64,000 nt of DNA from an uncultured Spartobacteria bacterium (GCA_938011325.1 CALLUD010000006.1:847395-911394), one strand, 5' to 3'; positions 16,284 through 26,102 are shown, counted from the stretch's first letter. The notes: generated by a model from the letters alone, not told the origin. Made by a program: numbers and translations.

Positions 16284-16311
16284 TTGACATCCCTCGAATT
16301 TCCGATCTTAT
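16284..16311 (+). promoter_or_regulatory. Sigma-70-type promoter of a short leader transcript
   Basis: A perfect -35 TTGACA (16284-16289) is followed after 16 bases by TCTTAT (16306-16311), which matches four of six -10 positions. The predicted start of transcription near 16318 is a few bases before the 38-codon ORF at 16326. Together with the terminator at 16472-16505 it defines a transcript of about 190 bases. Confidence 0.55.
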
Positions 16312-16325
16312 TCAACCCTCCCGGC

Positions 16326-16442
16326 ATGCAGCCCGAGACCACCAGTTTCATCAAGCGCCACCACATCACGCCGATGTGGACGCCGGGTTTTGTTGTCACG
16401 CGCAAGCGCAACCTCGACCCCGCATCCCGTAAGCAGGTGTAA
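16326..16442 (+). CDS. Possible 38-residue leader peptide or small protein
   Basis: An ATG-initiated frame of 38 codons placed between a good promoter and a strong intrinsic terminator. The peptide is basic with MWTPGFVVTRKRN in its middle; I do not recognise it. The unit could be (a) a leader peptide whose translation controls read-through into the MFS gene 18 bases past the hairpin region, (b) a free-standing small protein, or (c) a small RNA with an accidental ORF. No clear ribosome-binding site is seen. The same frame stays open further upstream to 16167, but that would put the start before the promoter. Confidence 0.4.
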   Translation: MQPETTSFIKRHHITPMWTPGFVVTRKRNLDPASRKQV

Positions 16443-16471
16443 ATCTCCGACTCCCAATCGCGTCTTTTCGA

Positions 16472-16505
16472 ACCCTGCTTACCGACCGGTGAGCAGGGTT
16501 TTTCT
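16472..16505 (+). terminator. Rho-independent terminator (possible attenuator) just before an MFS gene
   Basis: AACCCTGCT (16472-16480) pairs with AGCAGGGTT (16493-16501), extended inside by ACC/GGT, and is followed by the T-rich tract TTTCTTTTTC. It is the best intrinsic terminator in the window and stops only about 14 bases before the MFS start codon. Confidence 0.88.
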
Positions 16506-16518
16506 TTTTCCGTCCATC

Positions 16519-17769
16519 ATGTCCCACAAAGCCACCACGCTGCTTCACGATCTCCGCGCACTGCCCGGTGCGTTCTGGGTGCTCTTTGCCGGGATGGGCA
16601 TCAATCGCTTCGGGACGTTCATCTATCCGTTCCTCACGATCGTTCTGCATGCCCGCGGCGTGCCGCTTGGGCACATCGGAGTCATTCTGTCCGGATTCGG
16701 TATCGGCATGCTGGGCGCGACGCTCGCCGGTGGCTGGTTCTCGGACCGGTTCGGCCGGCGCAATACGATTGCCTTCGGCACGTTCACGCAGGCTGCGCTG
16801 ATGTTCGCGCTCTACTTCCCGAGCAGCTCGGTGATTCTCACGATCCTGACGACGCTCGCCGGCTTCGCGGGTGGTTTCTATCACCCCGCTTCCAGCGCGC
16901 TCGTAGCCGACCTCGTGCCGATGGAAAACCGGCTCACCGCCTATGCCCTGCTGCGGCTGGCGGGAAATGCCGGTTTCGCGCTCGGTGCGGCGGCAGGCGG
17001 ATTCCTTGTGCACTTCCATCCGTTCTGGCTCTTCGCGGGTGACGGTCTCACGACGCTCGCGTTCGGATTGCTCGCGATCACCGCGCTACCTCACGGCCTT
17101 CGCCACGCGAGAAAAGACACGCGGTGGAGCGAGGCGATCGCCGTGCTGAGGAAGGATGCCGCCTTCTGGGCGCTGGCCTGCGCGCAGATGTCGGTGGCGT
17201 TTGTCTTCGCGCAATTTGCCACGAGTTACGCCGTCGAGGTGACGCAACGCGAGATCGCCCTTTCGGTCGGGGCATGGAAGCTCGGGCCGGAGCAAATCTA
17301 CGGCTTGCTGATCGGCTTGAATGGAGTCCTGATCATGGCCTTGGAACTGCCGATCACTCGGTGGACGGGCATTCTGAACCCGCGCCGTGTGATGGCCGCC
17401 GGCTACGTGCTCATTGGCATCGGCTTTGCATCGAACATCATCGACGGCGGCTTCGGCCTGCTTTCGACGGGCATGGTCCTGTTCACGCTCGGCGAAATGA
17501 TGGTCATGCCAATGGTGGGCGTGTGGATTTCCCGCATCGCACCGGAACGCATGCGTGGCCGCTACATGGGCATGCTGCTCGGGGCATGGGCACTCGGCAA
17601 CCTGCTCGGTCAGAACGTCGGCCTGCAATTGATCGGCGTGCACCCCAATCTGCTTTGGGGAATCTGCGCGGGATTCGGGCTGATATCCGCTGCGGTAATC
17701 ACGCTGCTCGGCCGGCAGTCGCACGAACCGGTGGGGACCATTGCGGCGTCGGCTGTTGCCGCGAAGTAA
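16519..17769 (+). CDS. Major facilitator superfamily transporter
   Basis: 416 residues with twelve predicted membrane helices. The MFS motif A between helices 2 and 3 reads GGWFSDRFGRRN. Helix-rich segments such as FAGGFYHPASSALVADLV and MRGRYMGMLLGAWALGN fit drug/sugar efflux-type (DHA1) transporters. The substrate is unknown. The start at 16519 follows the U-tract of a terminator by about 14 bases, so either a promoter overlaps the hairpin region or expression depends on read-through. A frame extension upstream to 16390 crosses the terminator and was rejected. A terminator hairpin follows the gene. Confidence 0.88.
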   Translation: MSHKATTLLHDLRALPGAFWVLFAGMGINRFGTFIYPFLTIVLHARGVPLGHIGVILSGFGIGMLGATLAGGWFSDRFGRRNTIAFGTFTQAALMFALYFPSSSVILTILTTLAGFAGGFYHPASSALVADLVPMENRLTAYALLRLAGNAGFALGAAAGGFLVHFHPFWLFAGDGLTTLAFGLLAITALPHGLRHARKDTRWSEAIAVLRKDAAFWALACAQMSVAFVFAQFATSYAVEVTQREIALSVGAWKLGPEQIYGLLIGLNGVLIMALELPITRWTGILNPRRVMAAGYVLIGIGFASNIIDGGFGLLSTGMVLFTLGEMMVMPMVGVWISRIAPERMRGRYMGMLLGAWALGNLLGQNVGLQLIGVHPNLLWGICAGFGLISAAVITLLGRQSHEPVGTIAASAVAAK

Positions 17770-17772
17770 CGC

Positions 17773-17803
17773 GGGGCCCTGCGTCGTTGCGGGGCCCCTC
17801 TTT
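17773..17803 (+). terminator. Terminator of the MFS gene
   Basis: GGGGCCC (17773-17779) pairs with GGGCCCC (17792-17798) across a 12-base loop, followed by TCTTT. It starts 4 bases after the MFS stop codon. A second small perfect hairpin (CGCCGAA/TTCGGCG, 17843-17860) lies in the leader of tamB. Confidence 0.75.
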
Positions 17804-17891
17804 CCCCGTATGAACCCCGGGGGCAACCACCGTCGTGCAGAGCGCCGAAATGCTTCGGCGATGATGTTGAAATGATGCTAGTTACACCGGC

Positions 17892-20800
17892 ATGACGAAG
17901 GGCGGGGGACATCCACCGCGCATGCATCGGCTTTACCGCTGGCTCAAGCGCATCGGCCTCGTGTTTCTGGGGCTGCTTGCGCTGCTCATTCTCTTTCACC
18001 GGCCCCTCATCTTCGAGGGCACGCGCTACTTCGTCGTGCGCGCCGCGAAGCAGCAAAATCTCGACATCGATTATGACATCGGCGGGTCGATCTTCTCGAC
18101 GCTCACGGTTTCCAACCTCAAGGCGACGCCGACCGAACCAGGTCCCATTCAGCGACTGGAGATTGGCAACATCGACCTTCGCTACAGTTTGTGGGATGCA
18201 ATCCGGAACGGCCTGCCCGCATTGCTCGAGCTCGTGCAGGTGCAGGACGTCTACATTGAACTCACCCCTTCCGAGGAACCCCCGCCAGAAAAACAGGAGG
18301 AACCTCAGGAATTCAAGTTCCCCGCGCTCTTTCCAAAAACGCTCCAGCTCGAGAACATCAATTTCCTCTCCCACGGAAGGGACGGCGACACCGTCCTGGA
18401 AGGGCTATGGTTCACGCTGCTCCCGGACAAACCGGGCGTGCTGAAGGTTCAGACGCTCGACATTCCCGGCGTGCACCGTTGGAGCGAAATCAGGGGCGAC
18501 ACGACCTTCCGCGACCGAAACCTCCTCCTCACGAATCTCGACATCGGTGGCGAGATCGCGCTCGAGCGGTTCAATCTCGACGCCTCGCAGCTCGACGAAC
18601 AACAGCTCGGCATCGCCCTCGAGGGAAGGCTCTTCGACGCTGCGATCGATCTCCACATCCGGATCAACAACCTCAACAAGACGAACGATCTCACCGCGCG
18701 CCTTCTGCTTGAAGGACTCGTGCTCCAGCGAGTCTGGGATTACCTCAATCTTGAGATTCCCTGCACGGGAACGTTGAACCTTGTCGCCGCCGATTTTTCC
18801 GGACGTCCCGACGAGCCGGCGACATGGAACGGAACGGCCGGTTTGCGCGCAAAGGCGCTGGCGACGGATGTTCAACCGATTGGAGACGTGCTGCTCGGCA
18901 TCTCCGTGAAGAACGCCTCTGCGCATCTCGATCTGCTCGCGACCCTCGACGCGCAGAACAAGGCCGCCGTGCTCGCCGCAGCGTCGCTGCCTGAAACGCT
19001 TGAGGTTTTTGCGGAGACACCCGTCGAAGGCTCGCTGGCACTGCGCCTCGGAGACCTCAGTGCGGCGACCGCAACAATGGCAAACCCGATCACCGGCTCA
19101 GGCGCAGGTGTCATCGAATTTCGCCTCGCAGATGGAATCGCCTTCGCCAGTGGACAGATCCGCGGCGAGCGGCTTGCAAGCACCGGCGCGGAGATTTCCG
19201 CTTTCGCCTTGCAGCTCGAAGCAAGTCGCCGCCTGCAAACGGAGGAAGGCGCACCGCCTCTCGCCGACACCTCCGCCGAACTGACACTCGGCGCGACGAA
19301 TGTGCGCTACGAGGATTACGCGATCGACTCCGCAGGGTTCGCGCTCACGTTGCAGGAAACAAACGTCTCACTCCGCCTTCTCAATGTGAGGCGCGGATCG
19401 AACCACATCACGGTCAGCGGCGAGTGCACCTTGCCGGAGGATCTTCAGTCGTTTGAAGATTTTCCATGGACTGCCATGATCGACGTGCAAACTCCGCGTC
19501 TCGAGGAGTTCGTTGCAGAGGGTTCCGCTCTCGATCTCCACGGTGCCTTGCAAATTCAAGGCTCGGCCGAAGCAAACGCGGCAGACATCCGCGGCAGCTT
19601 CGACATCACCGGACGCGACATCGTCATCAACGGCCTCGAAGTTCCGACTATCGACGGCAACGTGCGGGTCGCGGACAACGCCGCGCAGCTTCCCAGCCTG
19701 AGGATCGCTTTCAACGAAGACAACGGGATCACCGCGTCCGGAAGAGTGCAGCTCTCCGAGCCATTCGCTTATGAAGGCTCGCTCGCTGTGAATCTCACGG
19801 ATCTCTCGATCTTCGATCCGTTCTCGCCGCAATCACTCGCCGGCTCGCTCTCGATCGCCTGGAGCGGCAGCGGGAATGTCCGCGAAATGCAGCACTCGGG
19901 CAGCGGAAATCTTACGTTGACCAATGGTCAATTCGGCGACCAGACGGAGTTGGAGGCAAGGATCGAAGCGAACTACACGCCGGATCGAATCGACGTGCCA
20001 GTGCTGCAGGCCAAGGCGGAGATGGGGGGCCTTGCCGCGACCCTGCATTGGTCGAACAACCAACTCGCGATTCGCGACCTCGTTGGCCGGCTGCAGGATC
20101 TTACCGTGTTCACCGGCTCCGCCACGCTCCCGCTCGATCTCACGCACTACGACGATCCCGAGCAGCTCCTCCCGAGTGACGGTGCGGTTGATATCGCGCT
20201 GGAGGTTCCGCAGATCCATCTGCCGCAAATCCTCGAACGACTCGGACAGGATGAAGCCCCTGTTTCGGGAACGGTTCGCGCGACCGTCGCCGCCCATGGC
20301 ACGATCGACGAACTCACCGCGAGCCTCTCGGTCGTTGCAAACAACCTCAAGGCCGTCGCCGCCGCCGATGTGCAGCCCGCCGATGTTTCGTTGAACCTCA
20401 CGCTTGCAAACGACCGGCTGACGGCGGATGGCCGCATCACTCAGCCACGCATCAACCCACTCATCATCTCAGGCGGCATCCCGTTCGATCTCGCCGAAAT
20501 TCGCCGCACGCAAAAAATTCCTCCCGACACCCCGCTCGACCTCGACATCAGGATGGTCGATTCCTCGCTCGGCTTTGTCGCGAGCCTCGTGCCCGCAATT
20601 CGCTATTTGCAAGGCACGGCGGGCGTCGACATCTCCGTATCGGGAACCGTCGCGAATCCGCGGCTCTCCGGCACCGTCGATGCGGACATCAAGAACCTCA
20701 GCCTGCACAACGAGGGGTTGCCGCCAATCACGAACGTGGTGGTTCGAATCGACTCGACGACCGAGCGCCTCACGGTGAGCCAGTTTCGCGGCGAGATGGG

Positions 20801-21761
20801 CGGTGGGGTGTTCGGTGCGGAAGGGAGCGTCGATTTTTCCAATATCGAGCGGCCGGTCTTCGACCTCGCATTTGGCACGCGCAACGCGCTCGTGTTCCAG
20901 GATGAAGCGATCACCCTGCGCATCTCGAGCCGTATTGATCTCGATGGTCCGATCGACGCCGCGACGGTGAGCGGCGACGTCTTCGTTACACGCAGCCGGT
21001 TCTACAAGGACATCGACATCCTGCCGATCGGTCTGCCAGGTCGTCCCGCGCCGCAGCCTCCCGAAGCTCCGCAGGCACCGGGAATTTCCCAGCCTCCGTT
21101 GCGAGACTGGAAGTTCGACATCGATGTGCAGACGGCGGATCCCTTTCTGGTTCAGGGAAACCTCGCGAACGGTCGCATCGTCGTCGACCTGCACATCGGA
21201 GGCACCGGGATGAACCCATGGGTGGACGGCAGCGTGCATCTCGAGCAGCTCCGCACTTCGCTGCCGTTCAGCACGCTCGAGATCGACAACGGGCTGGTCT
21301 ATTTCACCAGGGACCGGCCGTTCCTTCCGCAGTTCGACATTCGCGGCACGTCGCAGATTCGTGATTACGACATCACCGCCTACGTCTACGGCACGATGAG
21401 CGACCCGAAGGCGGAGTTCACGAGCAACCCACCGTTGCCGCAGACGGAGATTGTGACGCTCATCGCGACCGGCGTGACATCCGAGGAGCTCGCGGGAAAT
21501 CCAAGCGTCATCGCCGGGAAGGCCGCGACCATCCTGTTCCAGAAGATTTATCGCTCCATCTTCAAGTCGAAGGAGCACGGTCCACAGCAGGAGACGCTGC
21601 TCAGCCGCCTCGACTTCGAGTTGGGCACGACAGACCCGCGTACTGGTCGCCAGGGCATCGGCATGCGATACCCGCTCACGGACAACATTATACTGACGAG
21701 CGGCGTGGACGTGGGCGGAGATTTTCGGGGGCAGGTGAAATACCTGATTCGTTTCCGATGA
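17892..21761 (+). CDS. tamB: TamB-like translocation and assembly module subunit (AsmA/DUF490)
   Basis: 1289 residues, the size of TamB. One N-terminal membrane anchor (about residues 21-42) is followed by a very long region of beta-strand segments, expected to form the lipid-conducting beta-taco groove that spans the periplasm. The C-terminal DUF490 domain is clear: VQGNLANGRIVVDLHIGGTG, YFTRDRPFLPQFDIRG, PLPQTEIVTLIATGVTSEEL and a final GGDFRGQVKYLIRFR. TamB works with an Omp85 partner, and here its stop codon overlaps the start of tamA (ATGA). This is the classical arrangement, with tamB first. A start at 17922 (MHRLYRWLK) is equally plausible. Confidence 0.92.
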   Translation: MTKGGGHPPRMHRLYRWLKRIGLVFLGLLALLILFHRPLIFEGTRYFVVRAAKQQNLDIDYDIGGSIFSTLTVSNLKATPTEPGPIQRLEIGNIDLRYSLWDAIRNGLPALLELVQVQDVYIELTPSEEPPPEKQEEPQEFKFPALFPKTLQLENINFLSHGRDGDTVLEGLWFTLLPDKPGVLKVQTLDIPGVHRWSEIRGDTTFRDRNLLLTNLDIGGEIALERFNLDASQLDEQQLGIALEGRLFDAAIDLHIRINNLNKTNDLTARLLLEGLVLQRVWDYLNLEIPCTGTLNLVAADFSGRPDEPATWNGTAGLRAKALATDVQPIGDVLLGISVKNASAHLDLLATLDAQNKAAVLAAASLPETLEVFAETPVEGSLALRLGDLSAATATMANPITGSGAGVIEFRLADGIAFASGQIRGERLASTGAEISAFALQLEASRRLQTEEGAPPLADTSAELTLGATNVRYEDYAIDSAGFALTLQETNVSLRLLNVRRGSNHITVSGECTLPEDLQSFEDFPWTAMIDVQTPRLEEFVAEGSALDLHGALQIQGSAEANAADIRGSFDITGRDIVINGLEVPTIDGNVRVADNAAQLPSLRIAFNEDNGITASGRVQLSEPFAYEGSLAVNLTDLSIFDPFSPQSLAGSLSIAWSGSGNVREMQHSGSGNLTLTNGQFGDQTELEARIEANYTPDRIDVPVLQAKAEMGGLAATLHWSNNQLAIRDLVGRLQDLTVFTGSATLPLDLTHYDDPEQLLPSDGAVDIALEVPQIHLPQILERLGQDEAPVSGTVRATVAAHGTIDELTASLSVVANNLKAVAAADVQPADVSLNLTLANDRLTADGRITQPRINPLIISGGIPFDLAEIRRTQKIPPDTPLDLDIRMVDSSLGFVASLVPAIRYLQGTAGVDISVSGTVANPRLSGTVDADIKNLSLHNEGLPPITNVVVRIDSTTERLTVSQFRGEMGGGVFGAEGSVDFSNIERPVFDLAFGTRNALVFQDEAITLRISSRIDLDGPIDAATVSGDVFVTRSRFYKDIDILPIGLPGRPAPQPPEAPQAPGISQPPLRDWKFDIDVQTADPFLVQGNLANGRIVVDLHIGGTGMNPWVDGSVHLEQLRTSLPFSTLEIDNGLVYFTRDRPFLPQFDIRGTSQIRDYDITAYVYGTMSDPKAEFTSNPPLPQTEIVTLIATGVTSEELAGNPSVIAGKAATILFQKIYRSIFKSKEHGPQQETLLSRLDFELGTTDPRTGRQGIGMRYPLTDNIILTSGVDVGGDFRGQVKYLIRFR

Positions 21762-23839
21762 GGCGCGGGGCGATTTTCTTCGCGGCCTGCGTCTTCACCG
21801 CCCGCGCGGCGTTTTCACAAGTGCCGGATCTGGATCTTCCCGACGCACCGCTGAGCGATGTGCCACCTGCACTTTCCGCAAAGCGAAAGGAGTCCCTGCA
21901 TGTGAAGTATGTCGGGAACAAGGTCTTCACCGATGCCCAGTTGCGAAAGGGACTGGAGCAGCAATACACGAATATCGAGAGCTTCGGACTCAATTCCGCG
22001 AGCGCCTACGATATGGCGTATTTCCTCGAGGTTTACTACCGCAAGCGCGGCTACTCGCAGGTCGAGGTGCAGGAGACGATCACGGGGCCCTGGTCGTTGC
22101 AGCTCGAGATTCGGGAAGGTCCTCTCACGAAGCTTGGCACGGTAACGATCGTCGGCAACGAGAGCTACAGCGGGGAGGAGCTTCGGAAATATCTGCTCGG
22201 CCCGCTCAAAGAGTGGTTCCCGCGGATCAAGCGCGATACGGATCTGCCGTTCGTCGAAACGCTCATCGAGGACGGCGCGGGACTGATCCAGCGGCTCTAC
22301 GGAGCGGAGGGATTTCTCGACGCGGTCGTCGATCCTCCGGAAATCACCTACAATCCCGACTTCACGATCGCCGACGTCGAGGTGCGCATCCACGAGGGCA
22401 CGCAATATCGGTTCGGCGAAATCGCTTTCGTCGGCAACACCGTCTTTCCCGACGACGTGTTGCGCGAAACGGTTCAAAAGGACATCGAGGAGCCATTTAC
22501 CGAGGGCCGCGCCGCAGCGGCCGTGCGGGCGATCGAGGACTACTACCAGGCGCACGGCTACTACACGGCCGCAGCAACGGTGCACGCGGAGGCGCCAAAC
22601 GTAGGCGGACGCGTCGAAACGACGTTCACCATCGACGAAGGCAGGCTCTACACCTTCGATGGAATCACGATCAAAGGCGCGAGCGAAGTGCCCGAGGAGT
22701 TCATCGCACGGCGCTTCGCGGGTCTTCACGGCAGGCGCTACGATCCGGGACTCATTGACAAAAAATTCCGCGAGCTCATCAGCACCGGCCTTTTCCAAAC
22801 GCTAAGAATCAATCCCGAGCCCGTCGCGGGTGACCAGCTCCGGCTCGATGTCGACATCGAGGAGGCCAAAATGAAAGAGCTTGGGATCGGCGTCGGTTAC
22901 GGAACCTTCGTCGGCGGCATCTTCACGTTGACCTACTCCGACCTGAACATCCTTCGCAGCGGACGTCCGCTCACCACGAAGGCGGAGATCACGCAGCGCG
23001 GCTACAACGGAGAGGTCGTTTACTCGAACCCGTGGCTCTTCGACACCGACTACTCGTTCAAGGCACGGCTCTACGCGGAAACGATCACGCTGGAAGGTTA
23101 CTCAAAAAATGATCTTGGCTTCCGCGCAAGCCTGGGCCGCGACGTCACTGACAACTGGAATATCGAGGCGTTTGTCCTCGCGAAATTCGTCAATACCTAC
23201 GATATCCTCATCGAGCCCGAGTCACTCGTGGGGCGACGCCAATACGCAGTGGGCTCAATCGGACTCTCGCAAACGATCGACTTCCGCAACGACCCGGTAA
23301 TCCCCACAAACGGATTCTACGCGACGACCGCGATCGACCTGGCTCCGAACGGCATCGGCCAGGTCTCCTTTCTGCGCGGCGTTGCCCAGGCCGCCTATTA
23401 CGTGCCTGTCACCTCGCAGACGACACTCGCGTTCGGTGCTCGCGGGGGCATCATCTCACCGCTGAGTGATGACGGACTTCCGATCGACGAGCGGTTTTTC
23501 AATGGCGGCGCCACTTCGGTGCGGAGCTATCCGGAGTTGAAGCTTGGACCGAAGGATCGCGCCGGCTGGCCGCTCGGCGGGCAGACCTTCACCGTCTTCA
23601 ATGTCGAGTATCGCTTTCCGATTTGGGATCAGCTCAAGGGGGCCGTCTTCTTCGACGCCGGTAATGTGATTTCGGAAGCGCGGGACTTCGGCCTGCAGGA
23701 TATGCAATACGGCATCGGCGGCGGCCTGCGTTACAATCTCCCGGTCGGCCCGATTCGATTCGACTACGGTTTCAATCCGGACCGGCAAACCGGAGAGCCG
23801 CAAGGCGCCTTCCACTTCAGCGTCGGGTTGGCGTTCTAG
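21758..23839 (+). CDS. tamA: TamA/BamA-like Omp85 outer-membrane assembly protein
   Basis: 693 residues. A signal peptide (cut near AFSQ) is followed by about four POTRA domains, each marked by a V-x-x-G-N/A start: VKYVGNKVFTDAQL, VTIVGNESYSGEEL, IAFVGNTVFPDDVL and ITIKGASEVPEEFI. From about residue 370 the protein is a 16-strand-type Omp85 barrel ending in Phe (HFSVGLAF). The conserved lid-loop motif V-R-G-F/Y reads VRSY. The barrel has no extra domain. Coupling with tamB supports the TamA name, although four POTRAs are closer to BamA than to the three-POTRA proteobacterial TamA. It is not possible to exclude that this protein serves as a second BamA. Confidence 0.9.
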   Translation: MRRGAIFFAACVFTARAAFSQVPDLDLPDAPLSDVPPALSAKRKESLHVKYVGNKVFTDAQLRKGLEQQYTNIESFGLNSASAYDMAYFLEVYYRKRGYSQVEVQETITGPWSLQLEIREGPLTKLGTVTIVGNESYSGEELRKYLLGPLKEWFPRIKRDTDLPFVETLIEDGAGLIQRLYGAEGFLDAVVDPPEITYNPDFTIADVEVRIHEGTQYRFGEIAFVGNTVFPDDVLRETVQKDIEEPFTEGRAAAAVRAIEDYYQAHGYYTAAATVHAEAPNVGGRVETTFTIDEGRLYTFDGITIKGASEVPEEFIARRFAGLHGRRYDPGLIDKKFRELISTGLFQTLRINPEPVAGDQLRLDVDIEEAKMKELGIGVGYGTFVGGIFTLTYSDLNILRSGRPLTTKAEITQRGYNGEVVYSNPWLFDTDYSFKARLYAETITLEGYSKNDLGFRASLGRDVTDNWNIEAFVLAKFVNTYDILIEPESLVGRRQYAVGSIGLSQTIDFRNDPVIPTNGFYATTAIDLAPNGIGQVSFLRGVAQAAYYVPVTSQTTLAFGARGGIISPLSDDGLPIDERFFNGGATSVRSYPELKLGPKDRAGWPLGGQTFTVFNVEYRFPIWDQLKGAVFFDAGNVISEARDFGLQDMQYGIGGGLRYNLPVGPIRFDYGFNPDRQTGEPQGAFHFSVGLAF

Positions 23840-23956
23840 ATCAAGCCATCAGGCAAATACTTATCTGGCGACTTATGTAAACTCATTTGCATTTCGCCCA
23901 CTTGTGCCTCACCGTCTCTTATTCCCTCGAACGTCAAAAAGACGAAACCACCCCAC

Positions 23957-26089
23957 ATGAAATACCTGCCCTCACTCTCCGCTAAATTTGCCATTGCGGC
24001 GGCAATCCTTTCGCCAGCTGCACTCTTCGCCGCAGACGTCATCTGGGACGGCGATGTGGATAACAATTACCTCACGCCGGGAAACTGGGATACCAACAAC
24101 GTGCCCACGTCGGCAGACCGTGCGATCATCATCGGCGGCACCGTGAATTTGGATGGTGAGTCGACCACCGCGGCCAGCGTCCAGGTCAATGATGGCAGCA
24201 TCTTTAGCATCATCAATGGCGCACAGTTCACGACGGCAACCGGCAATTTCGACATTGCCGTTTCGGCAGGCGATCTCGCCAAGGCGGTCGTTACGGACAG
24301 CACGGTCACGGTAAACAACTGGGTCTGGATCGGTCTCAACGGGGGCAGCGGCGAGCTGACGCTCAATGGAGATTCCACGTTCACGATGGTGAACAATCCG
24401 GGAGATCAATATGAACTCTTTGTCGGTGCCACCGACTCGACCGGCGTCATCAATATCCACGACACCGCCACGCTGACCAACTACGGAAAGATTTTCATTG
24501 GCGTCAATGGAGCCGGAACTGGCGAAGGAACGTTGAACATGACCGGAGGAACGGTCGAAATGCATGGAGCCGGGCCCTTCTACATCGGCACCGGTGGATC
24601 GACCGGACATGCAACCCTTTCCGGAGATGCCACCATCGAAATGGTAAACACGGTCGGTGGAGGAACGGCCGAGTTCGCGGTGGCCAACGCAGTCGGCAGT
24701 TTTGGCGACATGACCATGCAGGACAACGCCACTCTCACCACGGTGGGAGAATTCTGGGTAGGGAACAGCGGTGGCAATGGAACCCTGGATCTCGAGGGTA
24801 ATGCATCGGTCACTGCAGACAGCTGGGTGAGCATCGGTCGCGATGGAGGCACCGGTGAACTCACGCTCAAAGACAATGCCAGCCTCACGAGCAATGTAAC
24901 CGGGGGCGACGCGCTGGTGATCGGTGACTGGGGAGGCGGGAATGGCACCGTCACGGTCCAAGGAGACGCCACCATCCATTCAAACAATCAGCTCTGGGTA
25001 GGACAGAAGGGAGGAACCGGCACGCTTAATATTGAAGGCGGGACCGTAACGGCAGACAGCTGGATCGCCATTGGCCGGGAAAATGGCATTGGATTTCTGA
25101 ATGTCAGCGGCGGCACTCTTGAATTGACAGGCATCAAGGGTGGAAACTTCACCACGGCTGCAGTGGGAGACAACCCCTTGGCATTCATCGAGCATAGCGG
25201 TGGACAGATCATCAACACCGCCACCGAGACATGGTTGAGTGAGCGCGGTGAGACGGAATGGACGGCGTCCGGCACGGCCGTCGGTCAGTTCGGCCGCTTT
25301 GTCGTCAACCTCAATGACAGCGGATTTGCGAAGGCAACGTTCACGATCGAGGATTCGGCAAACTATTCCGCCACGACGCTCGTTGTGAACGGCGGGGGAA
25401 CGGTGAACTTCAATGGAGGCACTTTCACCGCGGATGCGCTCGATGTGGACAAGATCGGGCCCGCTGGGTCTGAAGCCGCCGTCGTCAATTTCAATGGCGG
25501 CACTGTGAACATCCCGCGGATCAACATCAAGTCGGGTGCCATTCTCGATACAACGGCCGCCTACACGGTGACCAATGGACAGACGCTCGCGGGACTGGGC
25601 TCCGGCACCGCAACGATGGTGCGGGATGTCACCGTGAGTTCCGGGGGTGTTCTCTCCACGCACGATGATGCAATTGGCATTTTCAACCTCGCCAACGTCA
25701 CGCTCAACAACGGCGCGGGCCTGGAGTTCGACTTGAATGGTTTCGAAAACCCGGCCGATCAAATGTTCGTTGGCGACCTGATCGCCAATGGCACCATCTC
25801 GCTGACACTGAACAACCTTAATGGCGGCACCCTGGAAAAAGGCGTGGTCTACGTGCTTATCGACGGTGACGGCTCCTGGTCCGGCAACCCGAACTTCGAC
25901 GTCAATGCCCTCGGCGGACTCGTGCTCGACACGACCTACGGGGACAACGGCGTGTTGTTCGACACTGCCAGCAGCGAACTCAGCGTGCGTTTTGCAGCGA
26001 TTCCAGAGCCGGGCACGATCGCCCTACTGGGCCTCGGCCTCGGAGTGACTCTGCTTGGCGCGCAGCGGCGCTTCCGCCGGCGCGCTTAA
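23957..26089 (+). CDS. PEP-CTERM beta-solenoid protein, second copy type
   Basis: 710 residues. Signal peptide cut near LFAAD, then the same domain order as the protein at 7384: a short W-D-x-x-N-W-D start domain (VIWDGDVDNNYLTPGNWDT), about a dozen repeats of 22-28 residues of the form WVGxxGGxGTLxLxGxA, and a region of longer strands. It ends with IPEPGTIALLGLG, a hydrophobic helix and QRRFRRRA, the PEP-CTERM signal. It should be exported and processed at the C-terminus by an exosortase. The N-terminal half and repeats are clearly related to the first protein. It follows tamA by 117 bases but probably has its own promoter. Confidence 0.88.
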   Translation: MKYLPSLSAKFAIAAAILSPAALFAADVIWDGDVDNNYLTPGNWDTNNVPTSADRAIIIGGTVNLDGESTTAASVQVNDGSIFSIINGAQFTTATGNFDIAVSAGDLAKAVVTDSTVTVNNWVWIGLNGGSGELTLNGDSTFTMVNNPGDQYELFVGATDSTGVINIHDTATLTNYGKIFIGVNGAGTGEGTLNMTGGTVEMHGAGPFYIGTGGSTGHATLSGDATIEMVNTVGGGTAEFAVANAVGSFGDMTMQDNATLTTVGEFWVGNSGGNGTLDLEGNASVTADSWVSIGRDGGTGELTLKDNASLTSNVTGGDALVIGDWGGGNGTVTVQGDATIHSNNQLWVGQKGGTGTLNIEGGTVTADSWIAIGRENGIGFLNVSGGTLELTGIKGGNFTTAAVGDNPLAFIEHSGGQIINTATETWLSERGETEWTASGTAVGQFGRFVVNLNDSGFAKATFTIEDSANYSATTLVVNGGGTVNFNGGTFTADALDVDKIGPAGSEAAVVNFNGGTVNIPRINIKSGAILDTTAAYTVTNGQTLAGLGSGTATMVRDVTVSSGGVLSTHDDAIGIFNLANVTLNNGAGLEFDLNGFENPADQMFVGDLIANGTISLTLNNLNGGTLEKGVVYVLIDGDGSWSGNPNFDVNALGGLVLDTTYGDNGVLFDTASSELSVRFAAIPEPGTIALLGLGLGVTLLGAQRRFRRRA

Positions 26090-26102
26090 TCGCGGTTTGA
26101 GT

